Assembly: GCA_037954235.1 (NCBI GenBank)
Contig: JBBMOA010000020.1
Coordinates: forward strand, 21,831,177 to 21,895,176
DNA length: 64,000 nt
Source: Aulostomus chinensis
Lineage: Eukaryota > Chordata > Actinopteri > Syngnathiformes > Aulostomidae
Direction of reading: 5' to 3'
The notes under the pieces were generated by a model. That model was given only the letters and a program-made list of their open reading frames with translations. It was not told the origin of the DNA and did no database searches. Shown piece after piece: positions 50,316 through 59,932 of this stretch; position 1 is the stretch's first letter, and every line of letters starts with the position of its first letter. The position numbers were made by a program, and so were the translations under genes.

Positions 50316-51547
50316 TTAGTACCTGAAAGAGAGGGGAATTATTAATTTAAGATGTTGATAGAAACCCCTTTCCTGTTTGTACTTACCTGCTGGTCTGTTG
50401 GGGTTTTTTCTTGGAAGCAAATTGTGGGACTGCAACCTGCTGAGGATCGGCAGCAACTGGTTGGTAGTAGTGCCGCATGTAGTGGTCGTCATACCAGTGG
50501 TCTCTCCCTTCCTCATAGCTGCTGGTGTAGTCGGAGTATGTGCCGGGAGGGTACTGGCCGGTCAGGAACATGTAGTCGTAGTGAGGATATCCCGGACCTG
50601 GGATGGGTGGGTAAGGTACGCTGGTGAAGGCTGGGGACACAGCTACGACTCCTCCAGCACCAGAAGGTTGCGCCTGGTAACCCTGCTCTTCAGTCTCCGA
50701 TTCAGAGTCTCCCCTCTCGTAGATCATGTCCTTGTGATATAGGTCGCCTCCCTGAAATTGCGGGGGCATAGGTGGGCTCACGTTGCCAGGTCCGCCAGGG
50801 GAAATGCCACTGGCTTCACCTTCCTCTGCAGAACCCAGAGATGGGGGAGACACTGCCCAGGGAGTTTCTGGGAGCAGAAACAGAATGAGCCTCTTTAGTC
50901 TTGCTGCTAGTGGGAGTACCCACAATTTACATACACAAGTAGGAATCATGTTGTCTCACAGCATGTACCTGTGTTAAAGGCAGGTTGGACAGTGTTCAGC
51001 GCTGATGACCCTCCAGCAAAGGCACCATGATAATGTGGGCTGTATGAGGTGCCTGCTGGTGCTCCTTGAGCACTGCCTGGGTTGTAACCAGCAGCGACAA
51101 AGCCGCTCCCTGAGGACCCCCCTACAGGACCGAAGCCGCTCCCTGAGGACCCCCCTACAGGACCGAAGCCGCTCCCTGAGGACCCCCCTACAGGACCGAA
51201 GCCGCTCCCTGAGGACCCCCCTACAGGACCGAAGCCGCTCCCTGAGGACCCTCTGTAGTTAAAGCCAGTAGAACCAGGGTCTGCACCATAACCACCTGGG
51301 TAGGAGGAACTGGAACCTGAAACCAAGTAGTGCAAGGACAATTTTAGTTACAGCTTGTGTTTTGCTTATTAGACACATGTAGATAATTACCTTTCTTAGC
51401 AGGGTAGCCGTAACTTGTACCAGTCAGCAGAACAAGGAGCAAAGCTCTGGTTGGAGAAAAAAAATGACAACATGTAACAAACTATTGGACAAAGCTTAAA
51501 GCCCAACCCACTGCCACTTACCCTGAGGAGAGCCACGCAGCCATCAT
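50316..51547 (-). CDS. Copy D: longest family member, expanded repeat
   Basis: Minus-strand exons are 51547-51522, 51446-51391, 51316-50969, 50867-50387 and 50322-50316, giving 305 residues. The signal peptide core is LLLVLLTGT, then YPAKKG. Exon 3 carries four FGPVGGSSGSG repeats in a row, against one or two in the other copies. The normal exon-3 acceptor position has mutated (acttgg), and the next AG six bases downstream keeps the frame, dropping two residues. RGDS is at 195-198, and exon 4 has GGDLYHK instead of GGELYHK. The end is Arg-Tyr-stop. Mirror partner of copy B. There is no cysteine and no recognisable domain. Confidence 0.84.
51102..51252 (-). repeat. 33-bp coding minisatellite in copy D exon 3
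   Basis: Four consecutive identical 33-bp units (51102-51134, 51135-51167, 51168-51200, 51201-51233) are followed by a partial fifth. Each encodes 11 residues of the GSSGSGFGPVG type. Sequence identity between units shows very recent expansion. Confidence 0.93.
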
Positions 51548-51591
51548 GGTGAATGAGAAAATTGTGTGACTCCTTCAGGCTGTTGAAGGTT

Positions 51592-51655
51592 TTTAAATGT
51601 TGCCAGTGACCTACCCTGACCAATCAGACCATGATGAGGTAATGACCCACAGCTG
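51592..51655 (-). promoter_or_regulatory. Promoter block of copy D
   Basis: On the minus strand CAGCTG starts at 51655, ATTGG at 51624 and TTTAAA at 51597, with the ATG at 51547. The spacing is again 31, 27 and 50 bp. Confidence 0.75.
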
Positions 51656-51912
51656 GTGGGTCCGGAGTCCAACTGAAGTTGGGTCTTAAACCTTTGTTTC
51701 AAAAGTGTCTCAGTTCCTCCTCCTCTCCTTTTCTCTTTGGCTGATACCCTTTTGCAAACTGGGTGCTGACCTTGACTTATAAGAATGTTAAATGTTTGGG
51801 ATGTACAGTAATCAATGACAAGAAATGCTGTTGTTGGTTAACTTCAAAAGCAAGTTCATTGCTTGTTGCCTCGAGATTCAATTATTAGATTTTTTTCATA
51901 TACATTTACATG

Positions 51913-52289
51913 AAGGCGGCACGGTGGTGCAGTGGTTAGCACTTTCGCCTCACAGCAAGAAGGTTCCGAGTTTGAGTCCCGGCTCATGCACTGGATCTTT
52001 CTGTGTGGAGTTTGCATGTTCTCCCCGTGCCTGCGTGGGTTCTCTCCGGGTACTCTGGCTTCTTCCCACCATCCAAAGACATGCGATTGGGGACTAGGCT
52101 AATTGGGTACTCTAAATTGACCATAGGTATGAATGTGAGTGTTAATGGTTGTTTGTCTCTATGTGTTGGACCTGCGATGGACTGGCGACCTGTCCAGGGT
52201 GTACCCTGCCTCTCGCCCGTAGCCACTGGGATAGGCTCCAGCCCCCCATGACCCTTGACAGGAAAAAGTGGAAGACGATGGATGGATGG
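51913..52289 (+). mobile_element. DANA/mermaid-like SINE, right arm
   Basis: Plus-strand mirror of the SINE at 38671-39055. It has 'ggcggcacggtggtgcagtg' at the head and GGATGG at the tail. The flanks ACATTTACATG at 51902-51912 and 52290-52300 are the same target-site duplication seen in the left arm, reversed. Confidence 0.88.
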
Positions 52290-52305
52290 ACATTTACATG
52301 AACTT

Positions 52306-52553
52306 GGGGCAGCATGGCTCAAAGGTAGAGAGGCCGTGTAGCAAGCTGAAGTTCACTGTTTCAATCCTCACTTCCCCCAGTGACCATGTCCAAGTGTCCT
52401 TGAGCAAGATACTGAACCCCTAATTGCTCCTGATGAGTCTGCAACTGGCAACCCATCCAGGGTGAACCCAGCCTCTCGCCCAATGTCAGCTGGGATAGGC
52501 TCCAGCCCCCGCGAACCTTAATGAATAAGCGGTATAGAAAATGGATGGATGAA
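52306..52553 (+). mobile_element. tRNA-derived SINE, second family, right arm
   Basis: Plus-strand mirror of the SINE at 38408-38655, with 'gagcaagatactgaacccct' and the tail GGCTCCAGCCCC. Its order next to the DANA-like copy is inverted relative to the left arm, as expected for an inverted duplication. Confidence 0.85.
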
Positions 52554-53530
52554 TGGATTTACAAGCACTCCAATGAACAAATCATTAGCAGATATGGAGT
52601 GTTAGCAGATTATTCAGCTGGTCATGTAAACAGAATAATGCAATATGCTTTGTCAGAAAATGCCATTATCGGAGAATGAAAAATCTCATAAACACTCATT
52701 TTTTTTGCCAAATAGTCCATTTTATTCAGTGCTTGTATATTGCCAATCTGGCGTCTTTTTGTTGTCTTTATTCACATCACACGGTGACCCACTTCTGCAT
52801 TGCTTTCCACGCATGAACAGTTACCCAGAACACCTTTTCAAACAGACTCCGGCACGGGTCCATGAGCTTTGCCCTGAAAATGCGGTGTTCACACTTATCA
52901 AATGATCTGGGCTTTTGGCTAAACATTTTCATGTCTATTCACAGGACCCTAGAGTGAAAACCCTCTTAACCCTCTACTCTCCATGGTGCTCTTTTGGCAC
53001 CGAATATTCACTTATTCTAAGTCTAAAGTAAAATGTTGTTTTATTTTCTAGCTACACCACATTTCACTTGCATGTTTGCGTTTTCTTGAAAATGTCATTG
53101 AGCCTGTCCTATTTTGCAGGATCGGGGGGATTAACACGTTACTTCAGGGTCATTCTGGGATTTTCTGTTCTCCAAAGGTTGTTTTTAAGCCGAGTATATC
53201 GCTGCGGTAGCATATGCTGTACACCTAACCTTCTCTGGAGCAGGCTAAGAGGTTGGATAAAAAGTCATAATATTTACAAGCATCGCCTCCGAACCAATCA
53301 TACCTTATGGACAGTATTGTCACCATTCATCAGACTGGAAATTTGCCATCAGTGCACAGAAAGGGATTAAGACAAACCCCCTTGGTCTTTCCTGATGAGC
53401 ACCTTTGTAAATACAGATTACAAGTGGAACTTTACAAAGGCGGTGAGGAGAATTATCATTGGGATCCCACAAGTGGTAACGAAAGCATCAAGTAGCAGCT
53501 ACTGCCTCCTCAAGTTGAATTAGTTTACCG
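52554..53530. other. Right-arm spacer, counterpart of 37441-38407
   Basis: Strongly similar to the left-arm spacer in reverse orientation. The ORF open on the left is frameshifted here near 53330, so coding potential is not maintained in both arms. Confidence 0.5.
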
Positions 53531-53534
53531 TCCA

Positions 53535-54065
53535 GGTCAGTGATGTCTCCTCATCTGGGTGAGGTTTCCCAGGCTCTGACTCAGGACTATCATCAGAGAG
53601 AAGTTTTACACCTGTGGCATCAAGTATCTTATTGCATCTTCTGGCTATACTGGAGGCTTGGGTGCCTTCAACCAAGGTAAATGCTGTGAGACAGGTGAAG
53701 CTCATCATTGCAATGAGCCTTGTGTAAAAATATGGTGTAAACATGCTTCTGCTCCTAGAAATCCCCTGGGCAGTTGCTCCCCCAACTCCCTCTTCTGGAG
53801 GGGAAGCTGCATCCAGGGGCCTTTCCCCTGGAGGACCTGGCAATGTGAGCCCACCGATGTCCCCAAAATTTCATTGCGTATAACTGATTCACAAGGACAT
53901 GACCTACAAGAGGAGACTGAATCGGAGCATGAAGAGCAGTGTCACCAGGCGCAGCCTTCTGGTGTTGGAATTGCTGCCTTCAGCCCATCAAAGGTCCAGG
54001 ATATCCCCACAGCATACTCCTGACCAACCAGTATCCTCCTGGTATGCATGTACAAAACTGGGTCT
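53535..54065 (+). pseudogene. Pseudogene I of the sister subfamily
   Basis: Mirror partner of H. An exon-3-like piece ends with GAFNQG and a GT donor near 53680. An exon-4-like piece after a 'tgctcctag' acceptor reads EIPWAVAPPTP, then GLSPGGPGNVSPPMS, then breaks by stop and frameshift near 53881. Remnants of the acidic, SGAGG-like and GYPH-like parts follow out of frame. No exon 1 or 2 is found. Confidence 0.75.
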
Positions 54066-54724
54066 TAAATTTGTGGGAGTGCAGTAATAGGTTGATTCCA
54101 TATTGGGCAGCAAATGGTAATTTACTTAACCTCCCCAAAGATATGTTCTTTGAGCTAATCTTGATAAGTCACTTTTACTGAGGAAATGCTATACAGGTGC
54201 AATAAACTGCTTAAAGGCAGTGGGGGTTATTAGCCAGCCAGAGTGGATCTGCAGAGATTGCTTGAGTGTCATTACCAAACGTCTACCAGGGTAGTCTCAT
54301 GTTTCCCCAAAAGTTTAACTTCTCTTTAGTCCAGTTTAGAGAAAGCAATTTAGTTTCCGGCAGGACATTTGCCTCCAGCAGTTTCAAGTTTAAGCCAATG
54401 CTGGACAAACTTTCGGCCAGACTTGGTTGTTGGAACTTTCTGTGGGCAATTGCGGGACATCAGCCCTTTTCCAGTTGATTTAGCAACTGCAGCGTCTCTT
54501 GTTTAAGTGCAAGATTGGAACTTCACTTATGCCTATTGTGAGTGAAACTAGCACTCACTAGATGAGTCACTGAAATGACCATGTAGGGCTCACATCTGTC
54601 TCTGCATCCCACCTGTTGCAGGATGTGTACCAACCATTGTGTAATTCCCTTTGTGTGGTTTGAGACCTGCCCCATTTGTTAAGTTGCAAGTTGATGTACC
54701 TCATTAAACATAATTTTATTAGAG
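54066..54724. other. Spacer between pseudogene I and copy E
   Basis: No supportable exon. Related in reverse to the sequence downstream of copy A. Confidence 0.5.
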
Positions 54725-54730
54725 TTTATT
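54725..54730 (-). terminator. Poly(A) signal of copy E
   Basis: AATAAA on the minus strand, 21 nt after the stop codon. Confidence 0.78.
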
Positions 54731-54750
54731 TCATGCAGGGGGAAACACAT

Positions 54751-55944
54751 TTAGTACCTGGAGAAAAAACAAAAAACAAATTAAGTTCAGATATGCATGA
54801 AGAAAAGAGCCTTCCTGGGTCTTGGTTACCTGCTGGTCTGTTGGGGTGTTTTCTTGGAAGCAAATTGTGGGACTGCAACCTGCTGAGGACTGGCAGCAAC
54901 TGGCTGGTAGTAGTGTCGCATGTAGTGGTCATCATACCAGTGGTCTCTCCCTTCCTCATAGCTGCTGGTGTAGTCGGAGTATGTGCCGGGAGGGTACTGG
55001 CCGGTCAGGAACATGTAGTCGTCGTGAGGATATCCCGGACCTGGGATGGGTGGGTAAGGTACGCTGGTGAAGGCTGGGGACACAGCTGCGACTCCTCCAG
55101 CACCAGAAGGTTGCGCCTGGTAACCCTGCTCTTCAGTCTCCGATTCAGAGTCTCCCCTCTCGTAGATCATGTCCTTGTGATACAGTTCACCTCCCTGAAA
55201 TTGCGGGGGCATAGGTGGGCTCACGTTGCCAGGTCCTCCAGGGGAAAGGCCACTGGATTCACCTTCCTCTGCAGAACCCAGAGATGGGGGAGACACTGCC
55301 CAGGGGGTTTCTGGGAGCAGAAACAATTTGAGCCTCTTCATCTTGAAAACAGTGTTGCTGCTAGTTGAGTAGCCACAATGTACATATACAAGTAGGAATC
55401 AAGTAGTCTCTAGCATTTACCTGTGTTAAAGGCAGGTTGGACAAAGTTCAGCTGTGATGACCCTCCAGCAAAGGCACCATGATAATGTGGGCTGTATGAG
55501 GTGCCTGCTGGTGCTCCCTGAGCACTGCCTGGGTTGTAGCCAGCAGTTACAAAGCCACCACCTGAAGACCCTTCCACAGGACTGAAGCCACTACCAGCAA
55601 ACCCTCCTGCAGAACCAAAGCCACTCCCTGAGGACCCTCCATGGGAAAAGCCAGTAGTACCACGATCTGCACCATAACCGCCTGGGTAGGAAGAACTGGA
55701 ACTAGACCCTGAGTAGTGCAAGGACAGTTTTAGTTAAATCTTAGATTTTGCTCGTTAGACACATGTAGACAATAGTTACCTTTCTTAGCAGGGTAGCCGT
55801 AACTTGCACCAGTCAGCAGCACAAGGAACAAAGTGCTATTTGAAGAAGGAAAAAAAAAACCCCACATTTAACCAAATATTGGACAAAGACAGCTTAAAGC
55901 CCAATCTCTACCACTTACCCTGAGGAGAACCAAGCAGCCATCAT
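54751..55944 (-). CDS. Copy E: secreted Gly/Ser/Tyr/Pro-rich protein, unknown family
   Basis: Minus-strand exons are 55944-55919, 55835-55780, 55708-55421, 55310-54830 and 54757-54751, giving 285 residues. The start is MMAAWFSSG, with core LFLVLLTGA, then YPAKKG. Exon 3 is the most diverged among the mirrored copies: the repeat reads GSGFGSAGGFAGSGFSPVEG and the distal part GGGFVTAGYNPG. RGDS is at 175-178. Exon 4 has PHDDYMF for PHYDYMF but otherwise matches the family. Its E-box is CAGATG rather than CAGCTG. Mirror partner of copy A. There is no cysteine and no known domain. Confidence 0.84.
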
Positions 55945-55988
55945 GGGGAATGAGAAAATCATGTGACTCCTTCAGTCTGTTGAATGTT

Positions 55989-56052
55989 TTTAAACGTTGC
56001 CAGTGACTTTCCCTGACCAATCAGACCATGATGAGGTAACGACCCACAGATG
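55989..56052 (-). promoter_or_regulatory. Promoter block of copy E
   Basis: On the minus strand the E-box (read CATCTG) starts at 56052, ATTGG at 56021 and TTTAAA at 55994, with the ATG at 55944. Spacing is 31, 27 and 50 bp although the E-box core has changed. The AGGTCA half-site is altered to AAGTCA. Confidence 0.72.
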
Positions 56053-56059
56053 CAGGGTA

Positions 56060-57055
56060 ACGAGTCCCACTGAAGTTTGAGCCCACAACCTGAAAATCTT
56101 GGATTACATTTTTTTTTCTTCTTAGTGTGTTTCTTGAAGTTTTAGATTTTCTTTTTTTTTCATTTTGTTTTTTTAGTTCAGTTTGATTTTCTTGAAAATG
56201 AAGTGTTGAATTTTGTTCTGTCATGTAGTTAAAGGGCAGGTGTCTTGTTTATTCACTTATACTGATCAAATAAAGTTGTAACCATACAAGCTAGCAGAAT
56301 AACCAACCATTATGGGTGGCTTACATGTTCAGAATTGAACGTTGCTTATCTTTGTTTTGCATTTTGTGCATGTTTTGAGTCTACCCTCTACATATATGAC
56401 TGTATTAGGAGCATGATGGTAACATGAAACTAAGTAATTGAAGTAAAAGTAAAATATTAGAAAAATAGTATTAAAAAAAAGCTGATTTCTTTCAGTGCCT
56501 GTAGGAGACAACACAAGATATGTGACAGTGAGCTACGTCAGGGACAGAAGATATGGCTGGAACTGGTTACAGTGGAAGCTTTAGTGGCTCCAGTTGTGCC
56601 TATTACACCAGTAAAATAGTTCAACAGAACCTTTGCATCCACAGATAGATGGTAGATATGCCCAAGAGACTGCAATTGTATACACATTGAGAAACCGTGT
56701 TTATATTAAGGAAAATGTGCTTATTGCTCATAAAATAGTGTTGACAGGAGTAGAGTAATGTGTTTTGATGGCAGACTTGTGGCCTTGGAACCATCAGGCC
56801 AAGTTAACTTTTATGTACAACGTGTGTTTTATCAGGTTGGGGGCCCAATACTGGTGTTATCAGCATGATGAAGCTTATACCAAGCCATCCTTTTGACAAA
56901 TGGTAAGCAACTGATTCCTGGGAGTGATGGGCATTCATGGCTTGGAGTCATTGCTTTAATATAAGCTTGTGGTCCATGCCTAGACTTTACTGCTTGCCAC
57001 AATTTAACACAAAAAATTCGGATTGGGGAATTCACCTTCAGCAGGACTCATCATC
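56060..57055. other. Spacer between divergent copies E and F
   Basis: Copies E (-) and F (+) are head to head about 1.2 kb apart. No exon is seen. T-rich runs lie around 56107-56175. Confidence 0.5.
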
Positions 57056-57058
57056 CAG

Positions 57059-57122
57059 CAGCTGTGGGTCGTTAACACATCATGGTCTGATTGGTCAGGA
57101 CAGGTCACTTGCAACATTTAAA
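57059..57122 (+). promoter_or_regulatory. Promoter block of copy F
   Basis: CAGCTG at 57059, ATTGG at 57090 and TTTAAA at 57117, with the ATG at 57172. The first two spacings are the family values of 31 and 27 bp; TTTAAA to ATG is 55 bp, five more than in the others. Confidence 0.73.
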
Positions 57123-57171
57123 AGCCTTCAACAGGTTGAAGGAGTCACACAGCAGGAGTTGTTATTTCACC

Positions 57172-58302
57172 ATGATGGCTGCTTTGGGTTTGTCTGGGTA
57201 AGTAACACAGATTTGGTGACGTGTCTCTTTAAACTGTAGTTGTTAATGGGTTTTTTTTTGGTACTAGAGCTTTACTCATGCTGTTGACTAGTGTAGCTTA
57301 CAGCTACCCTGCTAAGAAAGGTAAGCAATTACATATCTTTCACAAAAGGCTCCTAAACCTCAACTAATCTCTTCTTTGTAAAAGCCTTAGGTTCTGGTTC
57401 CAGTTTCTCCAGCACTGGCTTTGACCCTAGTCTGTCAGCAGGTAGCAACTCTCCTCCTACAGGAGGGTTTTCAGGTAGCAGCTTTGGGCCTGTGGGAGGG
57501 TCCTCAAGTGGTGGCTTTGTAACTGCTGGTTATAATCCAGGCAGTGCTCTGGGAGCACCAGCAGGCACCTCTTACAGCCCACACTACCATGGTGCCTTTG
57601 CTGAAGGGTCATCACAGTTGACCTTTGTCCAACCTGCCTTTAACACAGGTAAATGCTGTGAGATTACATGATTCCCACTTGTATGTACTCAACTAGCAAA
57701 AAACACCCAGTTTAGACTAGCAAGGCTCACATTCTTGGCTTCTGCTCTCAGAAACCCCCTGGGCAGTGTCTCCCCCATCTCTGGGTTCTGGAGAGGAAGG
57801 TGCCTCCAGTGGCATTTCCCCTGGAGGACCTGGCAACGTGAGCCCACCTATGCCCCCGCAATTTCAGGGAGGTGAACTGTATCACAAGGACATGATCTAC
57901 GAGAGGGGAGACTCTGAATCGGAGACTGAAGAGCAGGGTTACCAGGCGCAACCTTCTGGTGCTGGAGGAGTCGTAGCTGTGTCCCCAGCCTTCACCAGCG
58001 TACCTTACCCACCCATCCCAGGTCCGGGATATCCTCACTACGACTACATGTTCCTGACCGGCCAGTACCCTCCCGGCACATACTCCGACTACACCAGCAG
58101 CTATGAGGAAGGGAGAGACCACTGGTATGACGACCACTACATGCGACACTACTACCAGCCAGTTGCTGCCAGTCCCCAGCAGGTTGCAGTCCCACAATTT
58201 GCTTCCAAGAAAACACCCCAACAGACCAGCAGGTAAGTACAAACAGGGTTGTTCCTGTTAACTTGTATCTAAGAACTTTTTTTTTTTCATTTCAGATACT
58301 AA
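57172..58302 (+). CDS. Copy F: most diverged intact family member
   Basis: Exons are 57172-57197, 57268-57320, 57391-57648, 57752-58232 and 58296-58302, giving 274 residues. It starts MMAALGLSG. Exon 2 is 53 nt, one codon shorter than elsewhere, with core ALLMLLTSVA, then YPAKKG. Exon 3 is strongly diverged: GSGSSFSSTGFDPSLSAG replaces the SSYPGGYGADPG type, followed by one FGPVGGSSS unit and GTSYSPHYHGAFAEGSS. In contrast exon 4 is nearly identical to the other copies at DNA level, apart from its first 80 bp. RGDS is at 164-167. It lies outside the mirrored arms and may be close to the founder of the cluster, with exon 4 later converted. Confidence 0.83.
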
Positions 58303-58336
58303 ATGGTGACTTCCCCTTCAGAACCTGCTGAATTTC

Positions 58337-58370
58337 AATAAAATTCTGGAACCTGCAGAATTTCAATAAA
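58337..58370 (+). terminator. Duplicated poly(A) signals of copy F
   Basis: Two AATAAA hexamers (58337-58342 and 58365-58370) lie in a direct duplication of about 28 bp (GAACCTGC..AATTTCAATAAAATTCTG). Confidence 0.82.
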
Positions 58371-58424
58371 ATTCTGGAAGCAGCTGAACTATCTGTGCTG
58401 TCTCAATGCTCTTTGGCTTGGCCA

Positions 58425-58560
58425 GGTCAGAGGGGCAGCATCCTCAGCAAGCAAAGCCTACATTCTTCTGGGGAATTCAAGGTGTTCACAGGCCAGCCAA
58501 GAGATCATCTAAGCATGTCTTGTGCTGTCACCACCCCCCCCCCCCCAGACTGGGAAGCTG
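58425..58560 (-). mobile_element. Decayed Rex3-like fragment
   Basis: The plus-strand sequence with 'gggcagcatcctcagcaag' and 'ttcacaggccagccaagaga' lines up with 'gggcagcggtctcagcaagg' and 'ttcccaggccagccgagaga' of the Rex3-like fragment at 49.4 kb. It is much more diverged, with no open frame. Confidence 0.55.
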
Positions 58561-59010
58561 GCCTTAGACCACTGACTTGTGCAGGTGGAAGTGAGAGGTC
58601 ACTGGGTGAAGGCTCACTCTAGGCTGGGTTTAACAGGGTGACCCTACATGAGCATAATGCACTCAAAAATCCACAATGATTTTATTCCAGGAGGTGCAAA
58701 ATGTGTAGATGGTAAATCAAGCTGGTGTCTAACTTGGTCATTTTCCTCTTGCTATGTGGCCCTGATCACAACAATTCTTTGACTTGTCAGCTTTGTTTTA
58801 TCCTGTTGGCAATATGGCATGTGATCTGTATCTTATATACCTGTTGTATATATTTGACTTGTCTTCTGACCATAAAGCAATTGTGTGACAGTGCAAACCC
58901 TTCTGGGTCATATCTACTCAGTAGTTTAGTTTTGGCCAGTGAAATGCCCTTATCTGTATTAAGGATACATCCAGGTACCCTCACCCATAGCTCCTCCAGA
59001 CCTATTTAAA
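58561..59010. other. Spacer before the LINE
   Basis: No supportable exon or RNA gene. Confidence 0.45.
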
Positions 59011-59179
59011 AAATGGCCAGATGGGGGTGAACGTCACACTTGTGCGTGATTCAACATGGCGGCACACATCTGAAGATAGGTTGTTCTAACTCCTTAACGC
59101 TGATTTACACGGATCAATCTGAAACAGAAACCACGGTAAGATTTTCAACTCTCATCCACAATCCTCAAAATAAATCTGG

Positions 59180-59932
59180 AAGAAGACAGTGGAAAGCTTG
59201 CAGGAGTACGTCGACGAGTGCTACCACCGACTCCTCATGGGCAAGACCGACAACGCGACGACCCCACTTCCTAAAAGAAGCCGACCATCCAGCGCACCCT
59301 CATCCGCCCGAGGATAAGGATTTCGGAGACATCCTGGAATCAATAGACAAAAAACTGACAAGTTTCGACGCAACTCTCTAGTGGAAATCCTCCAGAGTTC
59401 CAGGCTCCGTGAGTCGCTGGAATTTAGCCAGCAACAGGTGGCTTCATTGGCCACTGAAAATCAAGCCCTTAAAGCCTCCATTAAAACACTCACCGAGGGG
59501 GCGACGGAGATTACAGCGGAGAACAAACGGATGAAAGAGGCTATCCTCCACATCCAAGCTAGGAGCATGCGGGACAACCTGGTATTCTCCGGCATACCTG
59601 AGCAGACGGAGGAAGACTCCGAGATGTCCAAAGACTTCCTCCTCAAACAGCTGAAACTTCCGATGTAGACCGTGAAGAACATCACCTTCCACCGGGTGCA
59701 TCGCCTTGGAGGGAAGAGGCCAGAGAACCGGCGGCCCAGACTCATCGTTGCGAAGTTCGAACACTTCAAGCAGAAGGAGCTGGTGAAGAGCCGGGGCAGG
59801 GAGCTGAGAGGAACGGACTTCAGCGTGAACGATCAATTCCCGAAGGAGATGCTGGAGCGCAGCAAACGCCTGTTCCCTGTCAGGAAGACGTTCATCGACG
59901 GAGGATCCCGCGCTGTCATTGCGGTTGATTAG
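59180..59932 (+). pseudogene. LINE ORF1, broken
   Basis: Likely RNA-binding chaperone of the retrotransposon. The first part reads DFGDILESIDKKLTSFDATL and then needs a frame change near 59375. A coiled-coil-like stretch follows (ESLEFSQQQVASLATENQ and onward). Then comes the RRM start ARSMRDNLVFSGIPEQTEED and, after an in-frame TAG at 59666-59668, the C-terminal domain with FHRVHRLGGKRPENRRPRLI and LVKSRGRELRGTDFSVNDQF. One frameshift and one stop make it non-functional. The family is recognised from these motifs. Confidence 0.75.

Noticed and set aside
34984..58302. Assignment to the secretory calcium-binding phosphoprotein (SCPP) family
   Set aside because: Pro-rich, acidic, RGD-bearing, clustered secreted genes suggested it. 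However, SCPP introns are phase 0 and their first exon is usually non-coding, whereas here phases are 2, 1, 1, 2 and exon 1 is coding.
34984..58302. Zona pellucida (ZP-domain) genes
   Set aside because: The promoter layout and signal peptide fit an egg-coat idea, but a ZP domain needs conserved cysteines and these proteins have none.
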